From the NCBI GenBank assembly GCA_023130215.1, contig JAGMAN010000030.1, positions 1 to 32,170 of the forward strand: a stretch of 32,170 nucleotides of DNA, given 5' to 3'. Made by a program: the position numbers and the translations under genes. This DNA comes from a bacterium (GTDB taxonomy: Bacteria; NPL-UPA2; JAGMAN01). The number at the start of each line of letters is the position of its first letter. Positions within the stretch are counted from its first letter, which is position 1. The notes under the pieces were generated by a model. It searched no databases, was not told where the DNA came from, and saw only the letters and a program-made list of their open reading frames with translations. Shown piece after piece: positions 7,338-16,137 of this stretch.

Positions 7338-8819
7338 ATGAAATTAAAGGAGCTCTTAAAGAACTTAGAGATAAAGTCAATTCATGGCAGCAATGACCGG
7401 GAAATTTCCTCCATTGCCTATGACTCAAGAAAGGCTGAGAAAGGCTCTCTCTTTACTTGTCTGAAGGGCTATCGTCTGGATGGGCACGCCTTTATCTCCG
7501 AAGCCATAGAGAGAGGGGCAGTAGCTTTACTGGTTGAGGGCGGCAGGATGGACAGAGGAGATATCACTTATGTAGTAGTGCAGGATACCCGGCTTGCCCT
7601 GGCCAGGATAAGCGATAATTTCTATGGACATCCTTCTGGAAGAATTAAAGTCATTGGAGTCACCGGAACTAATGGAAAGACGACCACTACTTATCTCACT
7701 GAGTCCATTCTTAAGACAGCCGGGGACAAGGTTGGTTTAGTGGGAACCATAAACTACCGCTGGGGAGAGAGAATTCTTCCCGCTGGAAATACTACTCCCC
7801 AATCACTCGATCTACAAAGGATGCTCAGTGAAATGGTTAAGGCTGGATGCAGTTATGCCGTCCTGGAGGTATCCTCCCACTCTCTGGACCAGCATCGAGT
7901 CGACTTCATTGAATTCGATGTGGCCGCATTTACTAACCTGAGCTTAGATCACTTAGATTACCATGGCTCATTTTCCCATTACCTGAAGGCTAAGAGTAAA
8001 CTCTTCCAGCAACTGAAAGATGAGGGAGTAAAGAAAGAAGAGAAAACTTCCTTGATCAATATAGATGACCGCTATCGTCGCCATTTGCTTAAGGTGGCAG
8101 GCGGTAAGGTCCTCACCTATGGTATAAGACGAAGAGCCGACATTAGAGCATCCCGGATAAGCTCTCACTTGTCTGGTCTTTCTTTTCAGGCGGAAACTCC
8201 AGACGGAGCTTTTCCTGTGAAAATGAAACTCATCGGCACAGTTAATGTCTATAATGCCCTGGCCGCCATTGGAGTGGGAATAAGCCAGGGGATAAAATTG
8301 GACTGCATTAAAGAGGGATTAGAGACTGCCCAGGGGGTCCCCGGAAGGTTTGAGTTCATTGACTGCGGGCAGGACTTTACCGTCATTGTGGATTATGCTC
8401 ACACACCCAGTGCCTTAGAAGACCTTTTGATGCTCGCCAAGAGCATGGCTAATGGGATGGCCAGGGGAAGGGTTATCACCGTCTTTGGCTGCGGTGGGGA
8501 TAGGGACAAGCGCAAACGCCCTCTCATGGGTAAGATATCCTCCCGCTACAGCCACCTTTCCATTCTAAGCTCGGACAATCCCAGGAGCGAGGAGCCAGGA
8601 ATGATTATCAGTGAGATTCGGCGTGGATTTGGGCGCAGACGCAACTACCTGGTAGTTGAAGACCGATTTCAAGCCATAAAGGAAGCTCTTGCCCGGGCCA
8701 GGAAGGACGATGTGGTAATAATAGCTGGCAAGGGGCACGAAAGTTATCAGGTGCTAAAGGATACGGTGGTTGCCTTTGACGATCGAGAGGTAGTGAGAAA
8801 GATACTGGCCGGCAGTTAA
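7338..8819 (+). CDS. murE: UDP-MurNAc-L-Ala-D-Glu:meso-diaminopimelate ligase
   Basis: Adds the third residue of the stem peptide in the cytoplasm, using ATP. The 493-residue product has the Mur-ligase three-domain plan: an N-terminal UDP-binding domain (1-100), the ATP-binding loop GVTGTNGKTTTT (107-118), and a C-terminal domain containing DNPR (about 413-416). DNPR with a following SEEP is the known signature of meso-diaminopimelate rather than lysine selection, so the peptidoglycan is predicted to be DAP-type. The start is 1 nt after the ftsI stop, embedded in an A-rich sequence, so coupling is likely. Confidence 0.97.
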   Translation: MKLKELLKNLEIKSIHGSNDREISSIAYDSRKAEKGSLFTCLKGYRLDGHAFISEAIERGAVALLVEGGRMDRGDITYVVVQDTRLALARISDNFYGHPSGRIKVIGVTGTNGKTTTTYLTESILKTAGDKVGLVGTINYRWGERILPAGNTTPQSLDLQRMLSEMVKAGCSYAVLEVSSHSLDQHRVDFIEFDVAAFTNLSLDHLDYHGSFSHYLKAKSKLFQQLKDEGVKKEEKTSLINIDDRYRRHLLKVAGGKVLTYGIRRRADIRASRISSHLSGLSFQAETPDGAFPVKMKLIGTVNVYNALAAIGVGISQGIKLDCIKEGLETAQGVPGRFEFIDCGQDFTVIVDYAHTPSALEDLLMLAKSMANGMARGRVITVFGCGGDRDKRKRPLMGKISSRYSHLSILSSDNPRSEEPGMIISEIRRGFGRRRNYLVVEDRFQAIKEALARARKDDVVIIAGKGHESYQVLKDTVVAFDDREVVRKILAGS

Positions 8820-8823
8820 TGCG

Positions 8824-10203
8824 ATGGAGAAGGTAACTGTGGCGGAGATTGTTGAAGCAAGCCAGGGAGATTTAATAGCTGGTGACCTTCAACTGGTTGT
8901 TCCTAACATCTCCATCGATTCTCGTACTATAAAGGAGGGAGAATTATTTCTGGCTTTGAAGGGGCGAAGATACGATGGGCACGATTTTTTGGGGGAGGCA
9001 CTGGGGGAAGGAGCTATGGGGGCCATTCTCAGCCACCGGCCCCGAGGCTTCGGTCAGAAGGCACAAGCTACTATTATCCAGGTTAGCGATACCTTAAAAG
9101 CTCTCCAGGATATCGCTCATTATTATCGGAAAAAGTTTGACCTGCCCATAGTGGCGGTAACGGGGTCGAACGGCAAGACGACTACCAAGGACATGATAGC
9201 AGGCATCCTGTCTAAGAGGCTCCACACCTTGAAAGCACAATCCAGCTTCAATAACCATGTGGGGGTCTCTTTAACCTTACTTCACCTCTCGAGCTCGCAC
9301 CAGGCAGCAGTTTTAGAGATAGGGATGAGTGCTCCAGGCGAGATTGCTCAACTTGCCGGACTGGTCGAGCCAACTATGGGAGTGATCACCAATGTGGGGC
9401 CAGCCCATTTGGAACTGTTTACCGATATCGAGGAAATTGCTGAGGCCAAAGGAGAGTTGGTGGACAGTCTAAGCGAGAAGGGGACAGTCATCTTGAATAG
9501 AGACGATGATCGGGTCTGGGCTATGGCCGGGAGGGTTAAAGGAAACCTGATCAGCTTCGGGATAAGGCGCAAGGCTGACTTTCAAGCGACTGAGATCAGA
9601 TGCCTGCCGGATGGGCGATCTGAATTTACCTTGAACGGAGAAGTGAGGATTAAATTGCCCCTCCTCGGATATGTTAATATTTACAATGCTGTGGCTGCTG
9701 CAGGGGCCTGTTCTCTCTTTCGGCTGGATTTGAGTGTAGTTAAGGAAGGGTTGGAGAGCTTCAAGGGGCCGGCCATGCGAATGCAGATTCTTTCCCTGGG
9801 CAAAGTCAAAGTCATTAACGATGCCTATAATGCTAACCCGGAATCGATGAAGATGGCTCTTCAGTTCCTCAGTGGTCTTCACACTGGCGGGAGGAAGATA
9901 GCCGTCTTAGGAGATATGCTGGAATTAGGGAAATGGGGTAAGAGAATGCACCGGGAACTGGGAAAATTAGCCGCGACATCTTGTCAGGTTTTAGTCACCG
10001 CAGGCAAACTTTCTCAAGAATTAGCTGAGGAGGCAACTGCATCCGGTATGAAGGATGTCTTCATCTGCCGGAATAGTGAAGAGGCAGGGAAGAAACTTGC
10101 TGAAATTATTGAGTTAGGTGATACTATCTTAATCAAGGGGTCAAGGGCAATGAGGATGGAGGAAGTTATCAATGTTCTATCATCTCTATCCGCTTCTACG
10201 TGA
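8824..10203 (+). CDS. murF: UDP-MurNAc-tripeptide:D-Ala-D-Ala ligase
   Basis: Joins the D-Ala-D-Ala dipeptide made by Ddl to the UDP-MurNAc tripeptide. The protein has 459 residues with the N-terminal NISIDSRTIKEGELFLALKG segment, the ATP-binding loop AVTGSNGKTTTKD (111-123), and the characteristic INDAYNANPESMKMAL near 337-352 that distinguishes MurF from MurE. The start lies 4 nt after murE. The 3-prime end overlaps mraY by 32 nt. Confidence 0.97.
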   Translation: MEKVTVAEIVEASQGDLIAGDLQLVVPNISIDSRTIKEGELFLALKGRRYDGHDFLGEALGEGAMGAILSHRPRGFGQKAQATIIQVSDTLKALQDIAHYYRKKFDLPIVAVTGSNGKTTTKDMIAGILSKRLHTLKAQSSFNNHVGVSLTLLHLSSSHQAAVLEIGMSAPGEIAQLAGLVEPTMGVITNVGPAHLELFTDIEEIAEAKGELVDSLSEKGTVILNRDDDRVWAMAGRVKGNLISFGIRRKADFQATEIRCLPDGRSEFTLNGEVRIKLPLLGYVNIYNAVAAAGACSLFRLDLSVVKEGLESFKGPAMRMQILSLGKVKVINDAYNANPESMKMALQFLSGLHTGGRKIAVLGDMLELGKWGKRMHRELGKLAATSCQVLVTAGKLSQELAEEATASGMKDVFICRNSEEAGKKLAEIIELGDTILIKGSRAMRMEEVINVLSSLSAST

Positions 10204-11278
10204 AGTTTTTTCTCCCTTAAATGTCCTGCGCTATATCACTTTTCGGGCTGCCCTGGCCGCGGTAACTGCTCTCTTCTTGAGTCTTGTCTTAGGACCTTTG
10301 GTCATAAGGAAACTGGGCAAGTTCAAAGTGAGGGAGAGAATCGGCAAGGAAGCTTGCCCGGAGCTTCGCGCTCTTCATCAGGGCAAGGAAGGGACTCCCA
10401 CCATGGGCGGAGTTCTCATATTGTTGAGCCTCCTCTTCCCCACCCTCCTCTGGGCAGACCTCAGCAACAGGTTCATTCTCTTAATTTTAGCCTGCACTGT
10501 CTGGTTAGGTATTTTAGGGTTCATTGATGACCGGATAAAATTGGTTAGCGTAGCTAAGGAGCGCTCCCGCGGGTTAAGGGCGGCCACTAAGCTTACCGGT
10601 CAGCTTGGATTAGGCCTGCTCATTGGCTTATATCTTTATTATCATCCTCTTCACCCGGAGCACGGAACTGAGCTTACCTTCCCCTTCTTAAAGAATTTAT
10701 TCCTCCCCTTAGGCTGGCTTTACATTCCCTTCGTTATGTTAGTCATTGTAGCTACCTCAAATGCAGTGAATCTCACCGATGGGTTAGATGGTTTGGCCAT
10801 CGGCTGTGTGGCAGTGGCCGCGGCGGCCTATGCTGGGATGAGCTATGTATGCGGACATGTTAAGTTCAGCGAGTATCTGAATATAGTCCACATCGTCGGC
10901 AGCGGGGAGCTGAGTATCTTCTGCGCCGCTGTCGTTGGAGCCGGGCTTGGTTTCCTCTGGTTTAATAGCTATCCGGCCCAGATCTTCATGGGGGACACTG
11001 GTTCCCTGGCTTTGGGTGGAGCATTAGGGGTAGTTGCCATTGTCATTAAACATGAAATATTGTTGTTAGTGGTGGGCGGAGTCTTCGTCCTGGAAGCCCT
11101 CTCGGTGATCATCCAGGTGGTCTCCTATAGGTTTCGGCGCAAGAGGGTATTCATGGTGGCGCCCTTACATCACCATTTTGAACTGCGGGGCTGGGCTGAA
11201 CCGAAAGTTATCGTTAGATTCTGGATCTTAGCCGTCATCCTGGCCCTGCTTAGTTTGAGCACTCTGAAACTGCGATGA
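10172..11278 (+). CDS. mraY: Phospho-N-acetylmuramoyl-pentapeptide transferase
   Basis: Integral inner-membrane enzyme that transfers phospho-MurNAc-pentapeptide to undecaprenyl phosphate, forming lipid I. The 368-residue protein has about ten hydrophobic helices. Conserved elements are visible: GTPTMGG (about 73-79), FIDDRIKL (about 116-123), NLTDGLDGLA (200-209), NSYPAQIFMGDTGSLALGG near 267-285, and APLHHHFELRGW near 331-342, which together carry the known catalytic Asp and His residues. The upstream start at 10172 inside murF is preferred, because LREVFSPLNVLRYITFRA aligns with the usual MraY N-terminus. Confidence 0.98.
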   Translation: MFYHLYPLLREVFSPLNVLRYITFRAALAAVTALFLSLVLGPLVIRKLGKFKVRERIGKEACPELRALHQGKEGTPTMGGVLILLSLLFPTLLWADLSNRFILLILACTVWLGILGFIDDRIKLVSVAKERSRGLRAATKLTGQLGLGLLIGLYLYYHPLHPEHGTELTFPFLKNLFLPLGWLYIPFVMLVIVATSNAVNLTDGLDGLAIGCVAVAAAAYAGMSYVCGHVKFSEYLNIVHIVGSGELSIFCAAVVGAGLGFLWFNSYPAQIFMGDTGSLALGGALGVVAIVIKHEILLLVVGGVFVLEALSVIIQVVSYRFRRKRVFMVAPLHHHFELRGWAEPKVIVRFWILAVILALLSLSTLKLR

Positions 11279-12657
11279 TAGAGCTTCAAGGTGAGAGGGC
11301 AACGGTGATTGGCTTAGGCAGAAGTGGTTTGGCCGCCGCTAAGCTTCTTCATGATCTGGGGGCCAGGGTTACTGTCACTGAAAATAGTGAGAACGAAGAG
11401 ATTAAAAAAAGAGTTAGGGAACTCAGGGGAAAAGGCATCCAGGTAGAAATAGGAGGACATAGCCGGGAGGTAGTCTTAGGGTCCGCTCTTATAGTGGCCA
11501 GTCCGGGAGTTCCTCCGGATTCAGCTCCTCTTCAATTGGCCAGGGAGAAGGGCGTTGAGGTCATCAGCGAGCTGGAATTGGGTGCCCGTTTCTGTCCGGG
11601 TCGCATTATCGGCGTTACGGGCACCAATGGTAAGTCAACGACAGTCACGCTAATTGCGGAAATCTTTAAGGCAAATGGTGGCCGGGCACTGGTAGCTGGC
11701 AACATCGGAATCCCCATATGCAGTTTAGCAGATAGAATTAGGGAGGAGGATATAGTGGTGCTTGAGGTGAGCAGTTTCCAATTAGAGACAATAAAAGATT
11801 TTAAACCCTTTGTCTCCGTTCTGCTTAACCTGACTCCAGACCATCTAAACAGATATAATGGTTCCTTCTCTCAGTATTTGGAGGTGAAGAAGCGCATTTT
11901 CACCAATCAAGATGGGGAAGATTTCGCCGTGCTTAACCGGGATGATACCGGGGTCCGTAGCCTTTCCTCCCAAATAAAGACCAGGGTCGTCTTCTTCAGT
12001 CAGCGCGAGGAGCTTAGGGAAGGAGCATTCTTGAAAGGAGGTATAATCACCGTTAGATGGGACGGGAAAGAGGTAAATATTCTTCCTCTTGAGGAGATAG
12101 GACTTCATAATTTAGAGAATGCACTTGCGGCAGCGGCGGTGGCTATCATCCTCGGGCTGAATCCAGTGGGGATAGGTCAAGGTTTGAGAGGATTTTCTGG
12201 TTTAGAGCACCGATTAGAGCCGGTGGCCGAAATTAAAGGAGTTAAATTTATAAATGACTCTAAAGGGACCAATGTGGGAGCGGTAGCCAGGTCTTTGGAG
12301 AGCTTGACCGGGCCAGCGATCCTCATTGCTGGAGGACGTGATAAGGGAGCCGATTATTCTGTTTTGAAGACATCCGTTGAGGAGAGGGTGAAGGCTCTCA
12401 TTCTTTTAGGTGAGGCCAAGACTAAGATTAAAAAATCCTTGGCCGGGACTGTTCCCATTGCGGAAGTGGACTCCATGAAAGAGGCGGTCAAACTTTCCTG
12501 CTCCTTAGCTCAGCCGGGAGATACTGTGCTCCTTTCCCCTGCCTGCTCCAGCTTCGATATGTTCAAGAACTTTGAGGAAAGAGGAAAGGTCTTTAAAGAA
12601 CTGGTCAAGAGACTCAATGAAGAAAAACCTCACATAATTTGCCATGACCAAAAGTAG
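11275..12657 (+). CDS. murD: UDP-MurNAc-L-alanine:D-glutamate ligase
   Basis: ATP-dependent cytoplasmic ligase adding D-Glu to UDP-MurNAc-L-Ala. Residues 1-100 form the Rossmann-type UDP-binding domain with VIGLGRSGLA (11-20). The ATP loop GVTGTNGKST is at 113-122. NDSKGTNVGA (about 325-334) and the C-terminal LLSPACSSFDMF (about 424-435) are MurD hallmarks. The length of 460 residues is normal. The ATG shares ATGA with the mraY stop, and the end overlaps ftsW by 14 nt. Confidence 0.97.
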   Translation: MIELQGERATVIGLGRSGLAAAKLLHDLGARVTVTENSENEEIKKRVRELRGKGIQVEIGGHSREVVLGSALIVASPGVPPDSAPLQLAREKGVEVISELELGARFCPGRIIGVTGTNGKSTTVTLIAEIFKANGGRALVAGNIGIPICSLADRIREEDIVVLEVSSFQLETIKDFKPFVSVLLNLTPDHLNRYNGSFSQYLEVKKRIFTNQDGEDFAVLNRDDTGVRSLSSQIKTRVVFFSQREELREGAFLKGGIITVRWDGKEVNILPLEEIGLHNLENALAAAAVAIILGLNPVGIGQGLRGFSGLEHRLEPVAEIKGVKFINDSKGTNVGAVARSLESLTGPAILIAGGRDKGADYSVLKTSVEERVKALILLGEAKTKIKKSLAGTVPIAEVDSMKEAVKLSCSLAQPGDTVLLSPACSSFDMFKNFEERGKVFKELVKRLNEEKPHIICHDQK

Positions 12658-13759
12658 TTGTTTACTTTTTCTCCTTACCTTCACCTTGGTGAGCATTGGA
12701 CTGGTGGCCATCTACTCTACCAGTGCAATTTCCGCTGAGGAGAAATATGGGGACAGCGCCCATTTTTTGAAGAGGCAACTCATGTGGACGGGATTGGGTT
12801 TAGCTTTTATGTTGATAGCCATGGTGACTAAATATGAGCTCCTTAAGGTTTTGAGCAAACCATTGCTTCTTCTGTCTGTGCTTCTTCTCATCATGGTCCT
12901 ACTGCCTCAGTTCGGGAAAGAGGCGGGAGGAGCCAGACGGTGGCTGAGGTTAGGGAGGTTTAGCTTTCAGCCATCAGAGATGGCCAAACTGGCTCTCATC
13001 CTCTATCTTTCTGCGTATTTAGCCAGGAAACAGGACAGAGTCAAGGAGCTTTGGCGAGGGCTGCTTGCGCCTCTGTTGGTTCTGGGAGTGGTAACCGGAC
13101 TTATCCTGCTTCAGCCAGATCTGGGAACCGGTCTCCTTATAGGGATGGTCTCTCTTATACTCCTCTTCGTGGCTGGAGTGAGGATAATTTATTTGGCCGG
13201 GATAGGCTTCTCTTCGCTGCCCGCTCTCTATCTCTTAATCTTCCGGGTCCCTTACCGTCAGCGCAGAATCTTAGCTTTCCTGGATCCCTGGAAGGACCCA
13301 AAGGGCGCTGGCTATCAGATCACTCAATCATTTATGGCTCTTGGTTCTGGAGGACTGGATGGAATTGGTTTGGGAGAGAGCCGGCAGAAGCTATTTTATC
13401 TTCCGGCTGCCTACACTGATTTCATCTACTCCATCATCGGGGAGGAACTGGGCTTCATGGCAACGGCAGCCATCGTTATTCTCTTTCTGCTCTTCATCTG
13501 GACGGGGATGAGGATTGCATTTCGGGCCCCTGACCTATTTGGTCACTTATTGGGAGTCGGGATTACCGCGGCCATTGGCGGACAGGCAATTATCAATATG
13601 GGAGTGGCTACCGGCTCACTGCCCACCAAAGGAATCCCTCTTCCTTTCATCAGTTTTGGGGGCTCTTCTCTTCTGATGAATATGGTGGGAGTGGGACTGC
13701 TGATGAATATATCTCGGCATTCAGGAGTTTCAAAATTAAAGACTAAAAACCAAAAGTGA
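12644..13759 (+). CDS. ftsW: Lipid II glycan polymerase FtsW (SEDS family)
   Basis: Polytopic membrane glycosyltransferase that polymerises septal glycan strands with FtsI. The 371-residue protein has about ten hydrophobic segments and SEDS signatures: RWLRLGRFSFQPSEMAKLAL (about 100-119), QPDLGTG (about 154-160), SRQKLFYLPAAYTDFIYSII (about 246-265) and GIPLPFISFGGSSLL near 332-346. The position between murD and murG favours FtsW over RodA. The C-terminus (SKLKTKNQK) is encoded by an A-rich stretch at 13728-13757, like the tails of ftsL and ftsI. It starts 14 nt before the murD stop. Confidence 0.95.
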   Translation: MTKSSCLLFLLTFTLVSIGLVAIYSTSAISAEEKYGDSAHFLKRQLMWTGLGLAFMLIAMVTKYELLKVLSKPLLLLSVLLLIMVLLPQFGKEAGGARRWLRLGRFSFQPSEMAKLALILYLSAYLARKQDRVKELWRGLLAPLLVLGVVTGLILLQPDLGTGLLIGMVSLILLFVAGVRIIYLAGIGFSSLPALYLLIFRVPYRQRRILAFLDPWKDPKGAGYQITQSFMALGSGGLDGIGLGESRQKLFYLPAAYTDFIYSIIGEELGFMATAAIVILFLLFIWTGMRIAFRAPDLFGHLLGVGITAAIGGQAIINMGVATGSLPTKGIPLPFISFGGSSLLMNMVGVGLLMNISRHSGVSKLKTKNQK

Positions 13760-13778
13760 TTTCAACTGGTGAAAGTCT

Positions 13779-14963
13779 GTGACTTTGAAAATAGTGATTG
13801 TGGCTGGGGGGACGGGAGGGCATCTATTCCCTGGCTTGGTCATAGCTGAGAAGCTGAAGCAGGGGGAAGTAGGATGCGCCATTACCTTCATCGGGAGGAG
13901 GAGAGGTTTGGAAGCCGAGACTGTGCCCAGGGAAGGATTTGCATATCTTAATATATTGGGCGAGGGATGGTTGGGGAAATCTCCGGGAAGGCTTCTTTCA
14001 TCTGTGATAAAGACCCTCTTGGGATTTTTCCAATCTATCTATATCTTGTTAAGGCTTCGGCCGAATGTCGTCGTGGGAATGGGGGGATATCTATCCGGAC
14101 CATTCGTCTTGGCAGCCTCTCTCCTTGCCAGGCTGTCACGAAACCCGTTCCAGCCAAGGCGGCACTTTCACGGCGTCCTATTTCACACCTTGATCCATGA
14201 GCAAAACCTGATGCCGGGTATTACCAATCGCATCCTGAGCAGGTTTGTTAATGAAGTCAATGTAAGTTTTGCTGAGTCAATGCCGTTTTTCCCAAATGGA
14301 AAAGCAGTCTTTACCGGCAATCCTGTTCGCGGTGAAATCGTCCGGAGTCAAAAAAGGAAGAGTGAAAGTGCAAAGACGATATTAGTAATGGGAGGAAGTC
14401 GAGGGGCACATCGGATAAATGTATCTATGTTGGAGGCGGTTAATTACTTGACACGTAAGAGTGCTGCCTTTAGGGCTGTCCGCAGGACGTCCTTTAGGGC
14501 TGCAAGCGAAGAAAAGGTGGGGTCTTATAGTGTAATTCACTTAAGCGGCAGGGAAGATTATCAACTTGTGGTGGAGACCTATAAAAAGGCTGGGGTAGAA
14601 GCAGTGGTCTATCCATTCCTTCACCGGATGGAAGAGGCATACAGTCAGGCTGACCTGGTCATCTGCCGGGCTGGTGCCACTACCTTAGCTGAAGTTACTG
14701 CCTGTGGGCTGCCGGCTATTCTTATCCCTTACCCATGGGCTACCCACCATCATCAGGAGCAAAATGCCCGCTGGCTGGAAGGCAGTGGGGCAGCAGTGAT
14801 AATAGAGGACTGGGAGTTAACCGGGGAGTGCTTAGCCGGGGCCATTTTGAACTTATTGGCCGAGGAGGGGAAACTCTCCCGGATGGCTGAGAACAGCCGT
14901 CGGTTAGGTAGACCGAAAGCGGCTGAAAAAGTGGTGGAGAGAATCCTGCGCCTGGCAAGTTAG
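13779..14963 (+). CDS. murG: Lipid I GlcNAc transferase MurG with two lineage-specific insertions
   Basis: Peripheral membrane GT28 enzyme that adds GlcNAc to lipid I, making lipid II. The N-terminal domain has the GGTGGHLFPGL loop (about 10-20). HEQNLMPG (about 144-151) and the C-terminal UDP-GlcNAc site with CRAGATTLAEV (about 300-310) are intact. At 394 residues it is about 40 longer than the usual 355. The excess falls in two places: a basic, aromatic stretch RNPFQPRRHFHGVLFH (about 120-136) before HEQN, and residues 224-244 (TRKSAAFRAVRRTSFRAASE), encoded by the interspersed repeat described below, in a loop before VIHLSG. Both leave the frame open and the motifs intact, so the enzyme is probably functional. 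The start is GTG at 13779. The cluster is interrupted right after this gene. Confidence 0.93.
   Translation: MTLKIVIVAGGTGGHLFPGLVIAEKLKQGEVGCAITFIGRRRGLEAETVPREGFAYLNILGEGWLGKSPGRLLSSVIKTLLGFFQSIYILLRLRPNVVVGMGGYLSGPFVLAASLLARLSRNPFQPRRHFHGVLFHTLIHEQNLMPGITNRILSRFVNEVNVSFAESMPFFPNGKAVFTGNPVRGEIVRSQKRKSESAKTILVMGGSRGAHRINVSMLEAVNYLTRKSAAFRAVRRTSFRAASEEKVGSYSVIHLSGREDYQLVVETYKKAGVEAVVYPFLHRMEEAYSQADLVICRAGATTLAEVTACGLPAILIPYPWATHHHQEQNARWLEGSGAAVIIEDWELTGECLAGAILNLLAEEGKLSRMAENSRRLGRPKAAEKVVERILRLAS
14448..14511 (+). repeat. Interspersed coding repeat, copy 1 (inside murG)
   Basis: Full-length copy of the roughly 60-bp element. It contains GCTGCCTTTAGGGCTG, a GTCC-GCA-GGAC hairpin overlapping the palindrome AGGACGTCCT (14484-14493), then a second CCTTTAGGGCTGC. 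It encodes SAAFRAVRRTSFRAAS in frame with murG. It is nearly identical to copies at 17267-17327 and 23330-23389, and its left flank (TTGACACGTAAGAG) is identical to the shortened copy in rpoD. Confidence 0.92.
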
Positions 14964-14990
14964 CTCGGCTATCGCCTCGCAACTTACTAT

Positions 14991-15019
14991 CGTATGGGAA
15001 ATTTATAATTTCCTATACG
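14991..15019. repeat. 13-bp inverted repeat between murG and the glycan cassette
   Basis: CGTATGGGAAATT, a 3-nt loop TAT, then AATTTCCTATACG pair along 13 bp with one G-T mismatch. No T-run follows, so it is not a normal terminator. A TATAAT (15004-15009) spans the loop and could be a -10 element. It lies at the boundary where the dcw order is interrupted. Confidence 0.7.
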
Positions 15020-15042
15020 GCAAGAAAATGTTAAATACGATG

Positions 15043-15056
15043 AGGCAGTACTGCCT
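15043..15056. promoter_or_regulatory. Perfect 14-bp palindrome upstream of the GH130 operon
   Basis: AGGCAGTACTGCCT reads the same on both strands and ends 19 bp before the first GH130-like start codon. Its size and place suit an operator for a dimeric repressor, but no regulator gene is adjacent. The palindrome is seen; its function is inferred. Confidence 0.4.
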
Positions 15057-15075
15057 ATGGCTGTATTGATGAATC

Positions 15076-16122
15076 ATGATCAGGCATAAAAAGAATCCAC
15101 TTATTACCCCACACATGGTCGCACCGACTGTGCCCGAGCTTGAAGTAATGGGAGCTTTCAATGCGGGGGCAACTGTTTACCGGGACCAGGTTATACTGCT
15201 TGTGCGAATTTCCGAGCGATGCAAGGTAGAGCCAGGGGGCATCGGTGTTCCACTTTACCGTTTCGAAGATAGCAGGAGCAGACTTGAGATCGCCCGTTTC
15301 AAGCATGGCGATCCTGACGTTCAACTTAAGGATACTCGTGGTGTTGTATATAAGGGCATTGATTATCTCTCGACGCTTAGCACAATCCGTGTCGCCAGAA
15401 GTGCTGACGGGATTAATTTTAGCGTTGACGCTCAGCCGCTTCTGTATCCCTGTACGCCGAGTGAGCAGTACGGGTGCGAGGATGCGCGAGTAGTGAAGAT
15501 CGAAGGCGAGTATTACATTAACTACACAGCAATATCCCGAGACGGGTGGGCCACAGCGCTGTGTACTACGCAGGATTTCAAATCCGTTTTTAGGAAAGGT
15601 ATTATCTTCTATCCGCCGAACAAGGACGTTTGCCTCTTTCCGGAAAAAATCCGAGGAAGGTACTGGGCGCTACACAGGCCGCACAACGAAGGTTTCGGCA
15701 AGCCATCAATATGGATTTCATCATCGCCTAATCTTCTTGACTGGGGAGAACATCAGTGCCTGATCCGCCCGCGGAACAACGAGTGGGAACGGATAAAGAT
15801 AGGGGGTGGCGCCGCTCCCATAAAGACAGACAAGGGTTGGCTCGAGATATGTCATGGCAAAGGCGACAATTCTGTGTACTACCTGTTCACGCTCCTGCTT
15901 GACCTGGAAGATCCAGCGCGGGTTGTCGCAAGAGGCGAGAAACCGTTTCTGGCTCCTGAAGAGGATTATGAAACCAGTGGGTTCTTCCCCAACATCGTTT
16001 TCTCGAACGGGCTTGTTGAGCGCCCGAATGGAGAGATCTACCTCTACTACGGTGCGTGCGACGAAACTACGAATCTGATTATAACCAGCGTTGACGAGTT
16101 GCTGGCAGACTTGAATACGTAA
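15076..16122 (+). CDS. GH130-family glycoside phosphorylase/hydrolase, paralogue 1
   Basis: Predicted cytoplasmic five-bladed beta-propeller enzyme (348 residues, no signal peptide) of glycoside hydrolase family 130, whose members phosphorolyse or hydrolyse beta-mannosides. Visible family traits are KKNPLITPHMV at the N-terminus, FNAGATVYRDQVILLVRIS (28-46), CEDARVV (134-140) containing the Asp136 expected to act as general acid, FPEKIRGRYWALHRP (about 196-210) and ISSSPNLLDWG (about 216-227). Substrate and the choice between phosphorolysis and hydrolysis cannot be fixed from sequence reading. It is the first gene of a four-gene cassette inserted between murG and murC; codon use (GCG, CGC, CGT) looks different from the mur genes, suggesting transfer. 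No clear ribosome-binding site is seen; the start is chosen from homology of the N-terminus. Confidence 0.85.
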   Translation: MIRHKKNPLITPHMVAPTVPELEVMGAFNAGATVYRDQVILLVRISERCKVEPGGIGVPLYRFEDSRSRLEIARFKHGDPDVQLKDTRGVVYKGIDYLSTLSTIRVARSADGINFSVDAQPLLYPCTPSEQYGCEDARVVKIEGEYYINYTAISRDGWATALCTTQDFKSVFRKGIIFYPPNKDVCLFPEKIRGRYWALHRPHNEGFGKPSIWISSSPNLLDWGEHQCLIRPRNNEWERIKIGGGAAPIKTDKGWLEICHGKGDNSVYYLFTLLLDLEDPARVVARGEKPFLAPEEDYETSGFFPNIVFSNGLVERPNGEIYLYYGACDETTNLIITSVDELLADLNT

Positions 16123-16137
16123 TGTGAGGGTGGAAAG

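Noticed and set aside
14991-15019. Reading the 13-bp inverted repeat as an intrinsic terminator for murG
   Set aside because: No T-run follows on either side in the right place, and the stem is AT-rich; kept only as an inverted repeat.
15028-15069. A 13-codon leader-peptide-like frame before the first GH130 gene
   Set aside because: No ribosome-binding site and no run of regulatory codons; it overlaps the palindrome by chance.
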